A program made the translations under genes and the position numbers. This document shows positions 32,691 to 42,700 of a DNA stretch of 64,000 bases, piece after piece. The notes under the pieces are model-generated. The model was not told the origin of the DNA. It made no database searches and saw nothing but the letters and a program-made list of their open reading frames with translations. How positions within the stretch are numbered: the stretch's first letter is position 1; every line of letters starts with the position of its first letter. Source of the DNA: Nocardia jejuensis NBRC 103114. GTDB lineage: Bacteria > Actinomycetota > Actinomycetes > Mycobacteriales > Mycobacteriaceae. The stretch lies in contig NZ_BDBU01000045.1 in the NCBI RefSeq assembly GCF_001613145.1, forward strand, positions 62,001-126,000. The letters are read 5' to 3'.

Positions 32691-33680
32691 ATGAGCATTC
32701 GTCTCGGGTACCAGATGCCGAACTTCAGCTACGGGGTTGCGCCGAAGGATCTGTTCGCGGCGGTCGCCGCGCAGGCGCGTGAAGCGGAGGCGGCGGGGTT
32801 CGACGCCGCGTTCGTCATGGATCACTTCTATCAGTTGCCGCTGCTGGGCGCGCCGAGCGAGCCGATGCTGGAGGCCTACAGCACGCTGTCCGGGCTGGCG
32901 GCCGTCACCGAGCGAATCCAGTTGTCCGCCTTGGTGACCGGCAATACCTACCGCAATCCGGCGCTGACCGCGAAGACGGTCACCACCCTGGACGTGGTGA
33001 GCAGCGGGCGCGCCGTGCTCGGCATCGGCGCGGGCTGGTTCGAACTCGAGCACCAGGCGTACGGCTTCGAATTCGGCACCTTCACCGAACGTTTCGAACG
33101 GCTCGAGGAAGCGCTGGAGATCATCACGCCGATGCTGCGCGGCGCACACTCCACCTTCGACGGCAAGTGGTACCGCACGCAGGACGCCATGAACGAGCCG
33201 CGCGTGCGCGACGACCTGCCGATCATGCTCGGCGGCGGCGGAGAGAAGAAGACCTTCGCGCTGGCGGCCCGCTTCGCCGACCACCTGAACATCATCTGCA
33301 ATGCCTCGGAGCTCCCGCGCAAGCTCGATGCCCTGCACGCCCGCCTGGACGAGGCCGGACGCGACCGCACGAGCCTGGAAACCAGTTTCCTGGCCTTCGT
33401 CATCGTCGACGAGGACGGCGATCATGCCCGCAAGGTGCAGGCGGACATGTTGCGCGGCATGGGAATCGACGACCCGTCGGCCCTCTCCCCCGCGGAACTC
33501 GCCCAGACCCCGGCCGACCGCCAGTTCGTCGGCACCCCCGACGAGGTCGCCGAACAGCTCCAGGCCCGCGTCCTGGACCACGGCATCGACGGCCTCATCG
33601 TCAACCTGGTCACCAACGGCCACGAGCCCGGCCAGGTCGAACTCGCGGGTCGCGCCCTCGCCCCGCTGGTCCACACCTGA
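32691..33680 (+). CDS. F420-dependent LLM-class oxidoreductase
   Basis: A 329-aa luciferase-like monooxygenase-fold protein. The F420-type family features are RLGYQMPNFSYG, REAEAAGFDAAFVMDHFYQLP, LSALVTGNTYRNPALTAKTVTTLDVVSSGRAVLGIGAGWFELEHQAYG and the phosphate-binding LPIMLGGGGEKKT. Such enzymes use coenzyme F420H2 to reduce or oxidise diverse small molecules. The C-terminal TPDEVAEQLQARVLDHGIDGLIVNL is typical. The gene is led by a MerR-type promoter, so induction by thiol-reactive, aldehyde or xenobiotic stress is likely. No merR gene is adjacent; the one at 49766 has a different operator. A palindromic terminator follows. Confidence 0.88.
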   Translation: MSIRLGYQMPNFSYGVAPKDLFAAVAAQAREAEAAGFDAAFVMDHFYQLPLLGAPSEPMLEAYSTLSGLAAVTERIQLSALVTGNTYRNPALTAKTVTTLDVVSSGRAVLGIGAGWFELEHQAYGFEFGTFTERFERLEEALEIITPMLRGAHSTFDGKWYRTQDAMNEPRVRDDLPIMLGGGGEKKTFALAARFADHLNIICNASELPRKLDALHARLDEAGRDRTSLETSFLAFVIVDEDGDHARKVQADMLRGMGIDDPSALSPAELAQTPADRQFVGTPDEVAEQLQARVLDHGIDGLIVNLVTNGHEPGQVELAGRALAPLVHT

Positions 33681-33730
33681 CACACCCCGCTCTGCCCACC
33701 ATCGGGCGAACGGCGACCATGCTCGACACA

Positions 33731-33770
33731 CACCAAGCCCCGCAGCACAGGTGCTGCGGGGCTTGGTGTT
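33731..33770. terminator. 40-bp palindromic bidirectional terminator
   Basis: Perfect 19-bp arms (33731-33749 and 33752-33770) separated by two bases lie between the convergent stops at 33680 and 33780. It is one of the strongest hairpins in the window. Confidence 0.85.
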
Positions 33771-33779
33771 CGAACAGTT

Positions 33780-35636
33780 CTAGCGACCCTGTTGCGGGTG
33801 CATGCCCTGCTGGGCGGCGTGGTAACCGAAGTCGTCGGCGACCATGGCCGCCAATTCGAGCAGGGCGCGGCGGGTGGGTTTGCCGACCAGTTCGAGGTCG
33901 ATCTCCGCGCCCTCGGCGAGGTGGTCGTCGAAGGGTACGACCTGCACGGCACGCGTGCGGTCCAGGAACAGTTTGCGCAACTGATCCAGGTCCACCGTGG
34001 AGGAACCCTTGCGAGAGGCGTTGACCACCACCACGGTCCGCTCCACCAGCTTGTGATAGCCGTGGTGGTCGAGCCAGTCCAGGGTGGCCGAGGCGCTGCG
34101 CGCGCCGTCGATCGCCGGGGAGGTGACCAGCACCAGGGAGCTGGCCATATCCAGGACGCCGGCCATGGCCGAGTGCATCAGACCGGTACCGCAGTCGGTC
34201 AGGATGATGTTGTAGAACTGCTGCAGGATGCCGATCGCCTTGCGGTAGTCGGCCTCGCTGAAGGCCTCCGATACCGCCGGATCCTGTTCGCTCGCAAGCA
34301 CTTCCAGACGACTGGGAGCCTGCGAAGTGTGTGCTCGCACGTCGGAGTACCGGGAGATGTGCTGATCCTCGAGCAGGTTTCGCACCGTGGAGCGAGTCTG
34401 CCGGGGCACCCGGTGCGCGAGCGTGCCGAGGTCGGGATTGGCATCGATGGCGATGACGCGGTCACCGCGCTGGGAGGCGAAGGTGGAGCCGAGACCCACT
34501 GTGGTGGTGGTCTTTCCGACGCCGCCCTTGAGCGACAGGATCGCGATCCGGTAGTCGCCGCGCACCGGCTGGTTCACCCGGTCGACCAGCTGGCCGTACA
34601 CGATGTCCGCGGGCGACTCACCCGGGTTGATCATGCCGCCGGACGCCTTGTGCACGGTGCGCCGCCACCCGCCGCGCGGCGCACGGCGGGCCCGCTTGAG
34701 CAGGTTCAGATCGTTGACCGAATGTCCCGGCTGCGGCATCGGCTGCTGCTGATAGCCCTGCTGCGGAAAGCCCTGCTGCGGTTGACCGTTCCAGCCCTGC
34801 TGGTAGCCGGGCTGCTGCATCGGCTGCTGTTGCACGGGCGGCGGCGACCAGCTGTAGATGGGCGCGCCCGGCTGATCCCCGGCCGGAGCGAACTGCCCGG
34901 GAGGCCCGCCGAACTGCCCCTGCGGACCACCCTGCTCCGGATGCTCACCCTGACCGGGCTGGTCGGAGAACACGCGGCGGACCATGCCGTCGCTGCCGAT
35001 CTCCTGCCGGATCTCGCCGTACGGCGTCTCCTCGCGCACCTCACCGTACTGAGCGGGCGGAAAACCGCCCGGCGCACCGGGATTCGGCGGCGGCGCGAAC
35101 TGCCCGGCATCGGGCATGGGGTAACCGCCGGACGGCGGGAAGTTCGATTGCGGACCGTTCTGGAACGGACCACCGGGATACGGCGTACCGCCCCCGTATG
35201 GACCGGGACCGTTCGGGCCCTGCGGCGCAAAGGGATTGGGCTGTCCACCCTGCCCGGGAGCGAAAGGGTGCTGCCCGTCGGGCGCACCGTAGGGACCGGC
35301 CGCGAACGGAGCCTCACCGCCCGGACCACCGAACGGGCCGGCAGGCGGAAGGCCGTCGGGTTGCCCCGGACCGGCGCCGTGCGGGCCGGGACCGGCGCCG
35401 AACGGCGTGCCATCCGGCGCGAACACGGTCTGCTCGATCGAATCCGGCACCGGCGGGAAGAACCCGGCAGGCTGCTCCTCGGCGTCTGCGGCAGCGTCAT
35501 CGACCTCGGCGAGATCCTCCGGAGCCGCGGCCCGGTCGGCCGCCTCGGAGACCCGTTTCGCCTGCGCGGCGTCGTCGGCGTCTCCCTGCTCGCCCGTGGC
35601 GGGCTGCGAAGTCGAATTCTGATCTTTCGTGGTCAC
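33780..35636 (-). CDS. EspI-like Pro-rich MinD/ParA ATPase
   Basis: A 618-aa protein. Residues 1-330 are acidic, then Pro/Gly/Gln-rich (GPFGGPGG, PYGAPDGQ, QQPGYQQGW repeats). A basic linker (NLLKRARRAPRGGWRR) leads to a ParA/MinD-type ATPase at about 366-600 with the deviant Walker A SLKGGVGKTTTT and IDANPDLGTL. This layout matches mycobacterial EspI (Rv3876) and related ESX-associated ATPases. In M. tuberculosis EspI has been linked to ATP-dependent control of ESX-1 secretion. No ESX genes are in this window, so this copy is an orphan. The start is GTG 35636 after GGGGGA. Confidence 0.8.
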   Translation of the reverse strand: MTTKDQNSTSQPATGEQGDADDAAQAKRVSEAADRAAAPEDLAEVDDAAADAEEQPAGFFPPVPDSIEQTVFAPDGTPFGAGPGPHGAGPGQPDGLPPAGPFGGPGGEAPFAAGPYGAPDGQHPFAPGQGGQPNPFAPQGPNGPGPYGGGTPYPGGPFQNGPQSNFPPSGGYPMPDAGQFAPPPNPGAPGGFPPAQYGEVREETPYGEIRQEIGSDGMVRRVFSDQPGQGEHPEQGGPQGQFGGPPGQFAPAGDQPGAPIYSWSPPPVQQQPMQQPGYQQGWNGQPQQGFPQQGYQQQPMPQPGHSVNDLNLLKRARRAPRGGWRRTVHKASGGMINPGESPADIVYGQLVDRVNQPVRGDYRIAILSLKGGVGKTTTTVGLGSTFASQRGDRVIAIDANPDLGTLAHRVPRQTRSTVRNLLEDQHISRYSDVRAHTSQAPSRLEVLASEQDPAVSEAFSEADYRKAIGILQQFYNIILTDCGTGLMHSAMAGVLDMASSLVLVTSPAIDGARSASATLDWLDHHGYHKLVERTVVVVNASRKGSSTVDLDQLRKLFLDRTRAVQVVPFDDHLAEGAEIDLELVGKPTRRALLELAAMVADDFGYHAAQQGMHPQQGR

Positions 35637-35815
35637 GTGTCCCCCATCTGCTCGACAGCTCGAACAGAGAGCTCGGCGCTAATGCGCTCCAACGCTAGCA
35701 TTACTGAACCGCGCTCACCCGGGTCCGGTGGCGCTTCGTACCCCCTGGCAACCCGGCCGCAATCGAGAGTTCATCGCGCCCAACCCTTTCGGGTCGCCTG
35801 CTCGTGAAAGCCCGC

Positions 35816-35845
35816 GAGCCCGCTCCGGGTAGTGGAAGCGGGCTC
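35816..35845 (-). terminator. Hairpin terminator downstream of leuA
   Basis: GAGCCCGCT (35816-35824) and AGCGGGCTC (35837-35845) are perfect 9-bp arms 17 bp past the leuA stop. The rest of 35637-35861 contains only the espI-like promoter region. Confidence 0.75.
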
Positions 35846-35861
35846 ACCGGCAAACGATTTC

Positions 35862-37664
35862 TCAGCTGTTCCGTGCCGCGCGGTTGACGGCCGACACCAC
35901 GGCGCGCAGCGAGGCGGTGGTGATGGAGGTCGCGATGCCGACGCCCCAGGTCACCTTGTCGCCCACGGCCACCTCGACATAGGAGGCGGCCTGTGCGTCG
36001 TCACCGGCGGACATGGCGTGCTCGCTGTAGTCCAGGATGCGCACCTCGTAGCCGATGGTGGACAGCGCGTCCACGAAGGCCGCGAGCGGGCCGTTGCCCT
36101 CGCCCGAGATCTCCTGTTCGACACCGTCCACCTTCACGACGGCTTCGATGTGGTCAACGCCGCCGTCGATCTCCGAGGCGGAGACCTTCTGGCGGATGCG
36201 CTCCAGCGGCAGGATCGGGTTCAGGTACTCCTCGGCGAAGACGTCCCACATCACCTTGGGGCTCACCTCGCCGCCCTCACCGTCGGTGATCTTCTGGATG
36301 GCCTGCGAGAACTCGATCTGCAGGCGGCGCGGCAGCACCAGCCCGTGGTCGGTCTTCATGATGTAGGCCACGCCGCCCTTGCCGGACTGCGAGTTCACCC
36401 GGATCACGGCCTCGTAGGTGCGGCCGACATCCTTCGGGTCGATGGGCAGGTACGGGACCTCCCAGGTGATGTCGTCGACATCCGCGCCCGCGGCGTCGGC
36501 GGCGGACTTCATCGCGTCCAGGCCCTTGTTGATGGCGTCCTGATGCGAACCGGAGAACGCGGTGTAGACCAGATCGCCGCCGTACGGGTGCCGCTCGGCG
36601 ACGGGCAGCTGGTTGCAGTATTCGACCGTGCGGCGGATCTCGTCGATATTGGAGAAGTCGATCTGCGGATCCACGCCGCGGGAGAACATGTTCATCCCCA
36701 GCGTGACCAGGCAGACGTTGCCGGTGCGCTCACCATTGCCGAACAGGCAGCCCTCGATGCGATCCGCACCGGCCAGGTAGCCCAGCTCGGCGGCGGCCAC
36801 GGCGGTGCCGCGGTCGTTGTGCGGGTGCAGCGACAGCACGATGGACTCGCGGCGAGCCAGATTGCGGCTCATCCACTCGATCGAGTCGGCGTAGACGTTC
36901 GGGGTCGCCATCTCGACGGTCGCCGGCAGGTTGATGATCAGCGGCTTCTCGGGGGTGGGCGCGATGATCTCCGAGACCGCGTCGCACACCTCCTTGGCGT
37001 AGCCCAGTTCGGTGCCGGTGTAGGACTCCGGGCTGTACTCGTAGCGCCACGCGGTGTCCGGGTACTTCTTCTCGATCTCCAGGCACAGCGACGCGGCGTC
37101 GGTGGCGATCTTCTTGACGGCGTCGCGATCGGCGCGGAAAACCACGCGGCGCTGCAGGATCGAGGTCGAGTTGTAGAAGTGCACGATCACGTTCGAGGCG
37201 CCGTTGCACGCCTCGAAGGTGCGCTCGATCAGTTCCGCGCGGGCCTGGGTCAGCACCTGAATGGTGACCCCGTCCGGAATCGCGTTGTCCTCGATGATCT
37301 CTCGGACGAAGTCGAAGTCGGTCTGCGAGGCGGACGGGAAGCCGACCTCGATCTCCTTGTAGCCCATCCGAACCAGCAGATCGAACATGCGGCGCTTGCG
37401 GGCCGGGCTCATCGGATCGATGAGGGCCTGATTGCCGTCGCGCAGATCCACGGCGCACCAGCCGGGCGCGCGGTCGATGGTCTTTCCCGGCCAGGTGCGG
37501 TCGGGCAGCTCGACGGCCTCGACCTCCTCGGCGAACGGGCGATACCGGAAGGTCGGCATCGAGGAGTTCTTCTGCGTATTCCAGGCGGGCTGGTCGGCCG
37601 GAGCGGGTTTGGACGGCACGGTGATGGTGCGCGAGCCGGATACGAACGCATCAGCAGGTGACAT
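35862..37664 (-). CDS. leuA: 2-isopropylmalate synthase LeuA
   Basis: A 600-aa enzyme condensing acetyl-CoA with 2-ketoisovalerate, the committed step of leucine synthesis. The catalytic barrel begins CAVDLRDGNQALIDPMSPARKRRMF, with the metal-binding HPHNDRG in LSLHPHNDRGTAVAAAELGYLAGADR and GGDLVYTAFSGSHQDAI. The C-terminal LeuA allosteric domain (GVDHIEAVVKVDGVEQEISGEGNGPLAAFVDAL) binds leucine. It is the class II actinobacterial form and lacks the 57-bp tandem coding repeats known in M. tuberculosis leuA. ATG 37664 has GGAG 9 nt upstream. A Leu-codon leader peptide precedes it (37749-37793), pointing to attenuation by leucine supply. Confidence 0.97.
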   Translation of the reverse strand: MSPADAFVSGSRTITVPSKPAPADQPAWNTQKNSSMPTFRYRPFAEEVEAVELPDRTWPGKTIDRAPGWCAVDLRDGNQALIDPMSPARKRRMFDLLVRMGYKEIEVGFPSASQTDFDFVREIIEDNAIPDGVTIQVLTQARAELIERTFEACNGASNVIVHFYNSTSILQRRVVFRADRDAVKKIATDAASLCLEIEKKYPDTAWRYEYSPESYTGTELGYAKEVCDAVSEIIAPTPEKPLIINLPATVEMATPNVYADSIEWMSRNLARRESIVLSLHPHNDRGTAVAAAELGYLAGADRIEGCLFGNGERTGNVCLVTLGMNMFSRGVDPQIDFSNIDEIRRTVEYCNQLPVAERHPYGGDLVYTAFSGSHQDAINKGLDAMKSAADAAGADVDDITWEVPYLPIDPKDVGRTYEAVIRVNSQSGKGGVAYIMKTDHGLVLPRRLQIEFSQAIQKITDGEGGEVSPKVMWDVFAEEYLNPILPLERIRQKVSASEIDGGVDHIEAVVKVDGVEQEISGEGNGPLAAFVDALSTIGYEVRILDYSEHAMSAGDDAQAASYVEVAVGDKVTWGVGIATSITTASLRAVVSAVNRAARNS

Positions 37665-37708
37665 GGCGATTATCTCCGAGAGTGTGACTGGATCCCAGTG
37701 GTGGGGTA

Positions 37709-37744
37709 GACCGGCACGACGAACACCCGCGACGGGAGCCGGTC
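37709..37744 (-). promoter_or_regulatory. Putative attenuator hairpin of leuA
   Basis: GACCGGC (37709-37715) and GCCGGTC (37738-37744) are inverted arms just after the leader-peptide stop, with a nested CCCG/CGGG stem (37726-37736). They lie between leuL and leuA, where an attenuator is expected. There is no T-run, so it could act on transcription or on leuA translation. Confidence 0.45.
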
Positions 37745-37748
37745 CGTA

Positions 37749-37793
37749 TCAGAACCCGTCGCGGCGGCCGAGGAGAAGTAGTTCCCGCTGCAT
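37749..37793 (-). CDS. leuL: Leucine leader peptide LeuL
   Basis: A 14-residue ORF, MQRELLLLGRRDGF, ending 84 nt before leuA. Four consecutive leucine codons (CTA CTT CTC CTC) include CTA and CTT, which are rare in this GC-rich genome, so ribosomes would stall when charged Leu-tRNA is scarce. A TAAACT -10-like box (37804-37809) lies 10 nt upstream, so the peptide is translated from the very start of the mRNA. This is the classic arrangement of a leucine attenuation leader. Confidence 0.8.
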   Translation of the reverse strand: MQRELLLLGRRDGF

Positions 37794-37862
37794 GATGATC
37801 ACGAGTTTACAGGCCCGCGATAGCTCACTGGAAGCCGGGGAGGCGATCTCACCGCCGCACAC

Positions 37863-38861
37863 TCACCCCTGCGCTGTCGCGCACAACTCGTGAATGAACC
37901 GCATCTTCTCGAGCACCCGGTCGGCCAGGACGAAGGGGTAGAGCTCCCGATGACCCATCGAGCGGTTCATCATATTGAGCGCCCAGGCCAGTGGCAGCCA
38001 CAGTTCGATGATGCGGTCGAAACCCGCGTTGCCCGGTTGCGGGCGGTCCAGCGTGGCCCCGGCCGGGGCGAATCCGAAAGCCGCGGCGGTGTCGAGGGTG
38101 TCGCGAATGTGCAGATAGTGCGCGAAGGTCTCGGCCCAGTCCTCGGCCGGGTGCATGGTGGCGTAGGCCGAGACGTGCGCCGATTCCCAGCCCGGCGGCT
38201 TGCCCTCGGAATAGTGCCGGTTCAAGGCCTCCTGATAGTCCTCGTAGGGATCGCCGAAGAGGTCGCGGAAGCGGGCCAGGTCGTCCTCGGCGGTGACCAG
38301 GACCGGGAAGTAGTAGTGCCCGATCTCGTGCCGGAAGTGGCCGAGCAGGGTGCGATACGCCTCGTCGAGTTCGACGCGGACCTGTTCGCGGTGCACCACG
38401 TCACCCTCGGCGAGGTCGAGGGTGATGACGCCGTTCTCGTGCCCGGTGACGACGTGTTCCGCGGCACTGGAGAGCAGGTCGAACGCGAGGCCGAACTCGG
38501 GATCCGCGTCCCGGCCGACCAGCGGCAGGCCGAGTTCGGTGAGCTCGAGGATGAGGCGGCGCTTGGCGGACTCCGCCTCACCGAACGCGGCGAGCCACTT
38601 GTCGTCGTTGTCGGCCGGGCGGGTGCGGGTCAGGCGACAGGATTCGCACAGGGCGGGGCCGTCCTCCGGAATCATCCAGTTGCATTGCGCCACGAACTGG
38701 TTGGCGCATTTGCGCAGGCGCTGCCCGGATTCGGGATCCTTGGGCAGTACCAGCAGGTTGCGGTCACTGAGGCTGAATCCCAGTGAGCTGCCACAACTCA
38801 GGCACAGCGTGTTCTCGAAGACCAGTCGCTGGCCGCATTCGGAACAGGTGAAATCACGCAT
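37863..38861 (-). CDS. Zinc-ribbon metallopeptidase (Peptidase_Mx-like)
   Basis: A 332-aa protein. It opens with Cys-pair zinc ribbons (C6/C9 and C20/C23, then C52, C60, C72 and C75). The peptidase motif is HEIGH (178-182) in LLGHFRHEIGHYYF, with AEDWAETFAHYLHIRDTLDTA as the probable third-ligand helix. The family corresponds to mycobacterial Rv2568c. Its ATG 38861 lies eight bases inside the upstream transglutaminase gene, so the two are translationally coupled. As the last gene of the ATP-grasp cluster it is a candidate for removing or trimming a product made by the other members. Cytosolic; substrate unknown. Confidence 0.85.
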   Translation of the reverse strand: MRDFTCSECGQRLVFENTLCLSCGSSLGFSLSDRNLLVLPKDPESGQRLRKCANQFVAQCNWMIPEDGPALCESCRLTRTRPADNDDKWLAAFGEAESAKRRLILELTELGLPLVGRDADPEFGLAFDLLSSAAEHVVTGHENGVITLDLAEGDVVHREQVRVELDEAYRTLLGHFRHEIGHYYFPVLVTAEDDLARFRDLFGDPYEDYQEALNRHYSEGKPPGWESAHVSAYATMHPAEDWAETFAHYLHIRDTLDTAAAFGFAPAGATLDRPQPGNAGFDRIIELWLPLAWALNMMNRSMGHRELYPFVLADRVLEKMRFIHELCATAQG

Positions 38862-39756
38862 TCGGATCATCCTCGAGGGGTGCGACATCGACGGACACCG
38901 TGATGGTGCTCTTTTTCGCGTCGGTGTAGATGATTCCGCGCAGCGGCGGCACGTCGGCGTAATCCCGGCCCCACGCCAGGGTGACGTACCGCTCGTCGGC
39001 GAACTTGTTGTTGGTGGGGTCGAAGTCGATCCAGCGATCGCCGCCGGATCCGCCGGGCAGCCACACGGCGGCCCAGGCATGGGTGGCATCCGCACCGACC
39101 AGCCGTTTCTTCCCCGGGGGCGGGGTGGTCGCGAGATAGCCGGAGACGTAGCGGGCCGCCAAGCCCTGCGAGCGCAGGCAGGCCAGGCCGAGCCGGGCGA
39201 AATCCTGACAGACGCCGGTGCGGGCCTTGAACACGTCGGCCACCCGGGTGCTGACGGTGGTGGAACCGGATTTGTAGGTGAAGTCGGTGTAGATGCGCGT
39301 GGTCAATTCGGCCACCGCCTCGAGCACCGGGCGACCCGGCGGGAAGGATTCGGCGGCATAGGCGGCGACCTCCGGGATGATCTCGGGTGGGTTCAGGTCC
39401 AGGGCGAACTCCACCGCGAGCGGGCCGTTCTTATCGAAAGCCATTGCGGGTCTTGCCTTCTCCCACGGGGGTGAGGTGTCCGGCAGGGGCGCCGGCTCCA
39501 CCTCGACCACGGACTCGCCGGTCACCTCGAGCCGCAGGTGTTCGGCCGTGACGTGGAAATACAGGGTGGTGTTTCCGTACACGTCCATGCCCACCGAGCG
39601 GTCCGACGGCACCGGATCGATGTGCACCTCGTGGTCGAGCAGCCGCTGACCGGGGAATTCCCGGGGCGTCAGGTAGGCGCGGCCGTACGAGCTGGACACC
39701 GTGTCGGAATAGACGTAGAGGGTGCTGTGCAGCACCCGATACCTGCACGCTCCCAT
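38854..39756 (-). CDS. Transglutaminase-like cysteine protease-fold protein
   Basis: A 300-aa protein. The N-terminal beta-rich bacterial transglutaminase-N domain (YRVLHSTLYVYSDTVSSSYGRAYLTPRE) precedes the papain-like core. The catalytic triad is visible: Cys183 in ARTGVCQDFARLGLACLRSQGLAARYVSGYL, His226 in DATHAWAAVWLPG, and Asp in WIDFDPTNN (about 244-246). Homologous to Rv2569c. ATG 39756 lies 4 bp after the stop of the ATP-grasp gene. With the ATP-grasp and alpha-E domains it belongs to a conserved set predicted by comparative genomics to ligate or cleave peptide-like amide bonds. There is no signal peptide, so it acts in the cytoplasm. Confidence 0.87.
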   Translation of the reverse strand: MGACRYRVLHSTLYVYSDTVSSSYGRAYLTPREFPGQRLLDHEVHIDPVPSDRSVGMDVYGNTTLYFHVTAEHLRLEVTGESVVEVEPAPLPDTSPPWEKARPAMAFDKNGPLAVEFALDLNPPEIIPEVAAYAAESFPPGRPVLEAVAELTTRIYTDFTYKSGSTTVSTRVADVFKARTGVCQDFARLGLACLRSQGLAARYVSGYLATTPPPGKKRLVGADATHAWAAVWLPGGSGGDRWIDFDPTNNKFADERYVTLAWGRDYADVPPLRGIIYTDAKKSTITVSVDVAPLEDDPNA

Positions 39757-39760
39757 GCGA

Positions 39761-42700
39761 TTACCCCACCACCCGGGTGGAGCCCCACAGCGGTTGCGTC
39801 TCGCGCGGCACCGAAAGCCGGGTGGCCTCGAAGGATTCGGCGATCTTGCGCAGCCGCAGGTGCACTCCGTCGAGCAGTTCCGCCAGGTCCGTTCGGCGCC
39901 TTTCGGCGTCAACGGCCTCCAGGTCGGCCGGGTCCAGGCGGCGCAGCATGCGCTGGGTGTCGGCCAGCAGGCGTTGCGGGCGTGAGGATCCCGACGCCGC
40001 GGGCAGTGCCTGGAAGCTGTCCTGCAACCGTTCCAGCTGATAGATCAGCGAACGCGGGTTACTCGCGTCGAACAGCAGCAGACCCGCGACGGCGGCGATC
40101 CGCACCGAATCCCGATGGCGGCGACGGTAACTCACCGCCGAGACGGTGGCCTGCAACACGGCGTCCGTCACCACCCGGCCGATCTGCGGCGGGTAGCTGT
40201 CGGTGAGTGCGGCTCGCAGCAGCGAGGTCAGCGCCAGCCCGCGCTCGATCCGCCGGCCGATGTCCATCACCCGCCAACCGGTGTCGCGCACAGTCGATTC
40301 CGAGTCGATCCCGGTCAGCGACAGCAGCGCCGCCAGCGTCCGCGAATGGACCGCGGACAGCGCCGCGACCCGGTCCCCGCGCGCCCCGAGATATTCCGAC
40401 AGCGCCCGGTCGATCGACCCGAGCACCATCCAGGTATCGGGCGACAACTGATCGCGCACCGCCCGCGCCGCCTCCCCGTACCGCTCCACCGCGTACGCCA
40501 GCGACCCAAGCACCTCCCGATTCACGGTCAGCGTGACGAGATAGTCGTGGTCCCGCCGCGAAGCCCCGGGAAGCGCAATGGGCACCGTCGGCTCGTCCGA
40601 GAACTCCCGCCGTCGCCCCGAGCCCTGCGATTGCGTTGCCCCACCGGTGGTGTGGAACTGTCCCCCCGTCCCGCGAGACTGCGATTGCCCGCTTCGTCCC
40701 TGCGACTGGGACTGTCCGCTCTGCGACTGCGACTGCGATTGCCCGCTGCGCCCGTGAGACTGGGACTGACCGCTCTGCCCCTGCGACCGAGCCTGCCCAC
40801 CCTGTCCCTGCGACTGCGACTGTCCACCCTGCCCTTGCGACTGGGACTGCCCGCCCTGACCTTGCGACTGGGACTGCCCGCCCTGCCCCTGCGACTGTCC
40901 GTCCTGCCACTGCGACTGCGAGCCCCCGCTCTGCGACATCGTTCCCGGGTATACGCTCCCGCCGCTTCGGGTCGAGCCGCCCGCCGATGACGCTCCCGGC
41001 CCGGGCTGGTGCCCTGGCGCCTCAGGGAATTCAGAGCCCGCGTCCGGTGATCGGGGTGCACCGCTTCGGTGCCGGTCGGTGCCGTCCGGGGGTGAATCGG
41101 CGTCACTCGGCGAGGGCGGTGCGCTCGCTCGCGCCTGATCACGTGCCGACGGCTCGCCGGTCCCGCGATCGGGGTCGTGAACTGCGCTCCCGGTACCTGC
41201 CGTATCAGGTTGGGTGGCAGCGTGTTTGGCGACCGGCGGGACGGTGCCGGTCATGGTGCCGAGGGTGGCCATCAGGATGGGCATGGCGTCCGCGCCTTCC
41301 ATCCAGGGGCGGTAGCGGTAATCCTGGTGGCGGTCGTGGATGGCGTCGAGCAGGCGCACGGTGTTCTCGGCGCGCTCGACGTAGCGGCCCATCCAGAACA
41401 GGTCGTTCAGGACGCGGGGCGAACTGACGACCTCGAGCGTGGCCAGTGCGGGAGCCGGGCGTTCGCGCTCCTCCTGCACATCCACGGCGGGCACGGTGGC
41501 GGGAGCGGCGCGCACCCAGACGTCCTTGGCGGCGGCCTCGCCGACCATCCCGTCGGGACCGGTGCGCTGGTGCAGTTGCCCGAGACCGCCTGCCATCACG
41601 CGATATCCGACGCGCCCGGCCAGGGAGAACAGCCGGAAGGCGACCGGCGCGGCGGCCAGCCCGCCCGAGCCCGCGACGGCGGGCGCGACGGAGAACCGGT
41701 CGGGTTCGCGGCCCACCCATTTCCAGCCCTCGGCCTCGATCCGCGCGCGCCATTCGGCCCGCTGCGCCGGTGAGAGCACCGGGCCGAAGACGGTCGTATC
41801 GTCCACCGCGGAGCGCAGGATCAGCCGGTGCAGATTGGCGCACAGATAAGTCCGCTCGGAATCGTCACCGCCCCAATAGGACTGGACTCCGGGCAGTTTC
41901 AGGTCCTCATCGAGCAGCAGCCGGGACAGGCGCGGCAGGAAGGCGTCCAGCGCGGGGCTCTCCAGCAACCCGCTGCCGAGCGTATTCACCACGGTGACCG
42001 CCCCACGCCGCAGCACCTCCACCAGGCCGACCACGCCCAGGCGGGAATCCGGCCGCAGATCCAGCGGATCGGAGAATTCGGCGTCGACGCGGCGCAACAC
42101 CACGTCCACCGGTTTCAGCGTGCCGAGCGAGCGCATCCACAGTCGCCCGTCGCGCACCACCAGATCGGCGCTCTCCACCAGCGGGAAGCCCAGCACCGAT
42201 GCGAGATATGCCTGATCGAAAGCGGTTTCGGAATGCACGCCCGGGCTCAGCACCACCACCACGGGTTCCTCGTCGGCGGCGCGCGGCGCGGCCTCGATCA
42301 GCATCAGCCGCATGGCGCGCACGAACGGCGTCAACGGCATCGGGCTGGCCAGTTCGAACAGCTCCGGGATCGCCGCGGACACCACCCGCCGATCCGCCAG
42401 CGCGTAGCCGGCCCCGGACGGGGCCTGCGCCCAATCCGCGAGCACCCGGAACTCCCCGTCGCTCCACCGGCTGATATCGCAGGCGTGCAGGAACAGCTGA
42501 TGCTTTCCCGGCAGCGAGATCCCGTGCGCCGCACGCACATACCCACTGTGCGCGAAGACCACCTGCGGCGGGAGCACCCCCGAGGTGAGGGTGCGACGCT
42601 CCCCGTACACATCGGCGAGGACGGCGTCCAGCAGCCGGGATCGCTGCACCACCCCGGCTTCGAGAGCGGACCAGTCCGCGTCGGAGACGAGCAGCGGAAT

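Noticed and set aside
31158..33731. 857-aa open frame antisense to the LysR and F420 oxidoreductase genes
   Set aside because: It is a shadow frame: no Shine-Dalgarno or domain, and it covers two well-supported genes and a MerR promoter on the other strand.
37665..37860. T-box riboswitch upstream of leuA
   Set aside because: No T-box consensus or specifier loop was seen; the Leu-rich leader peptide explains the region better.
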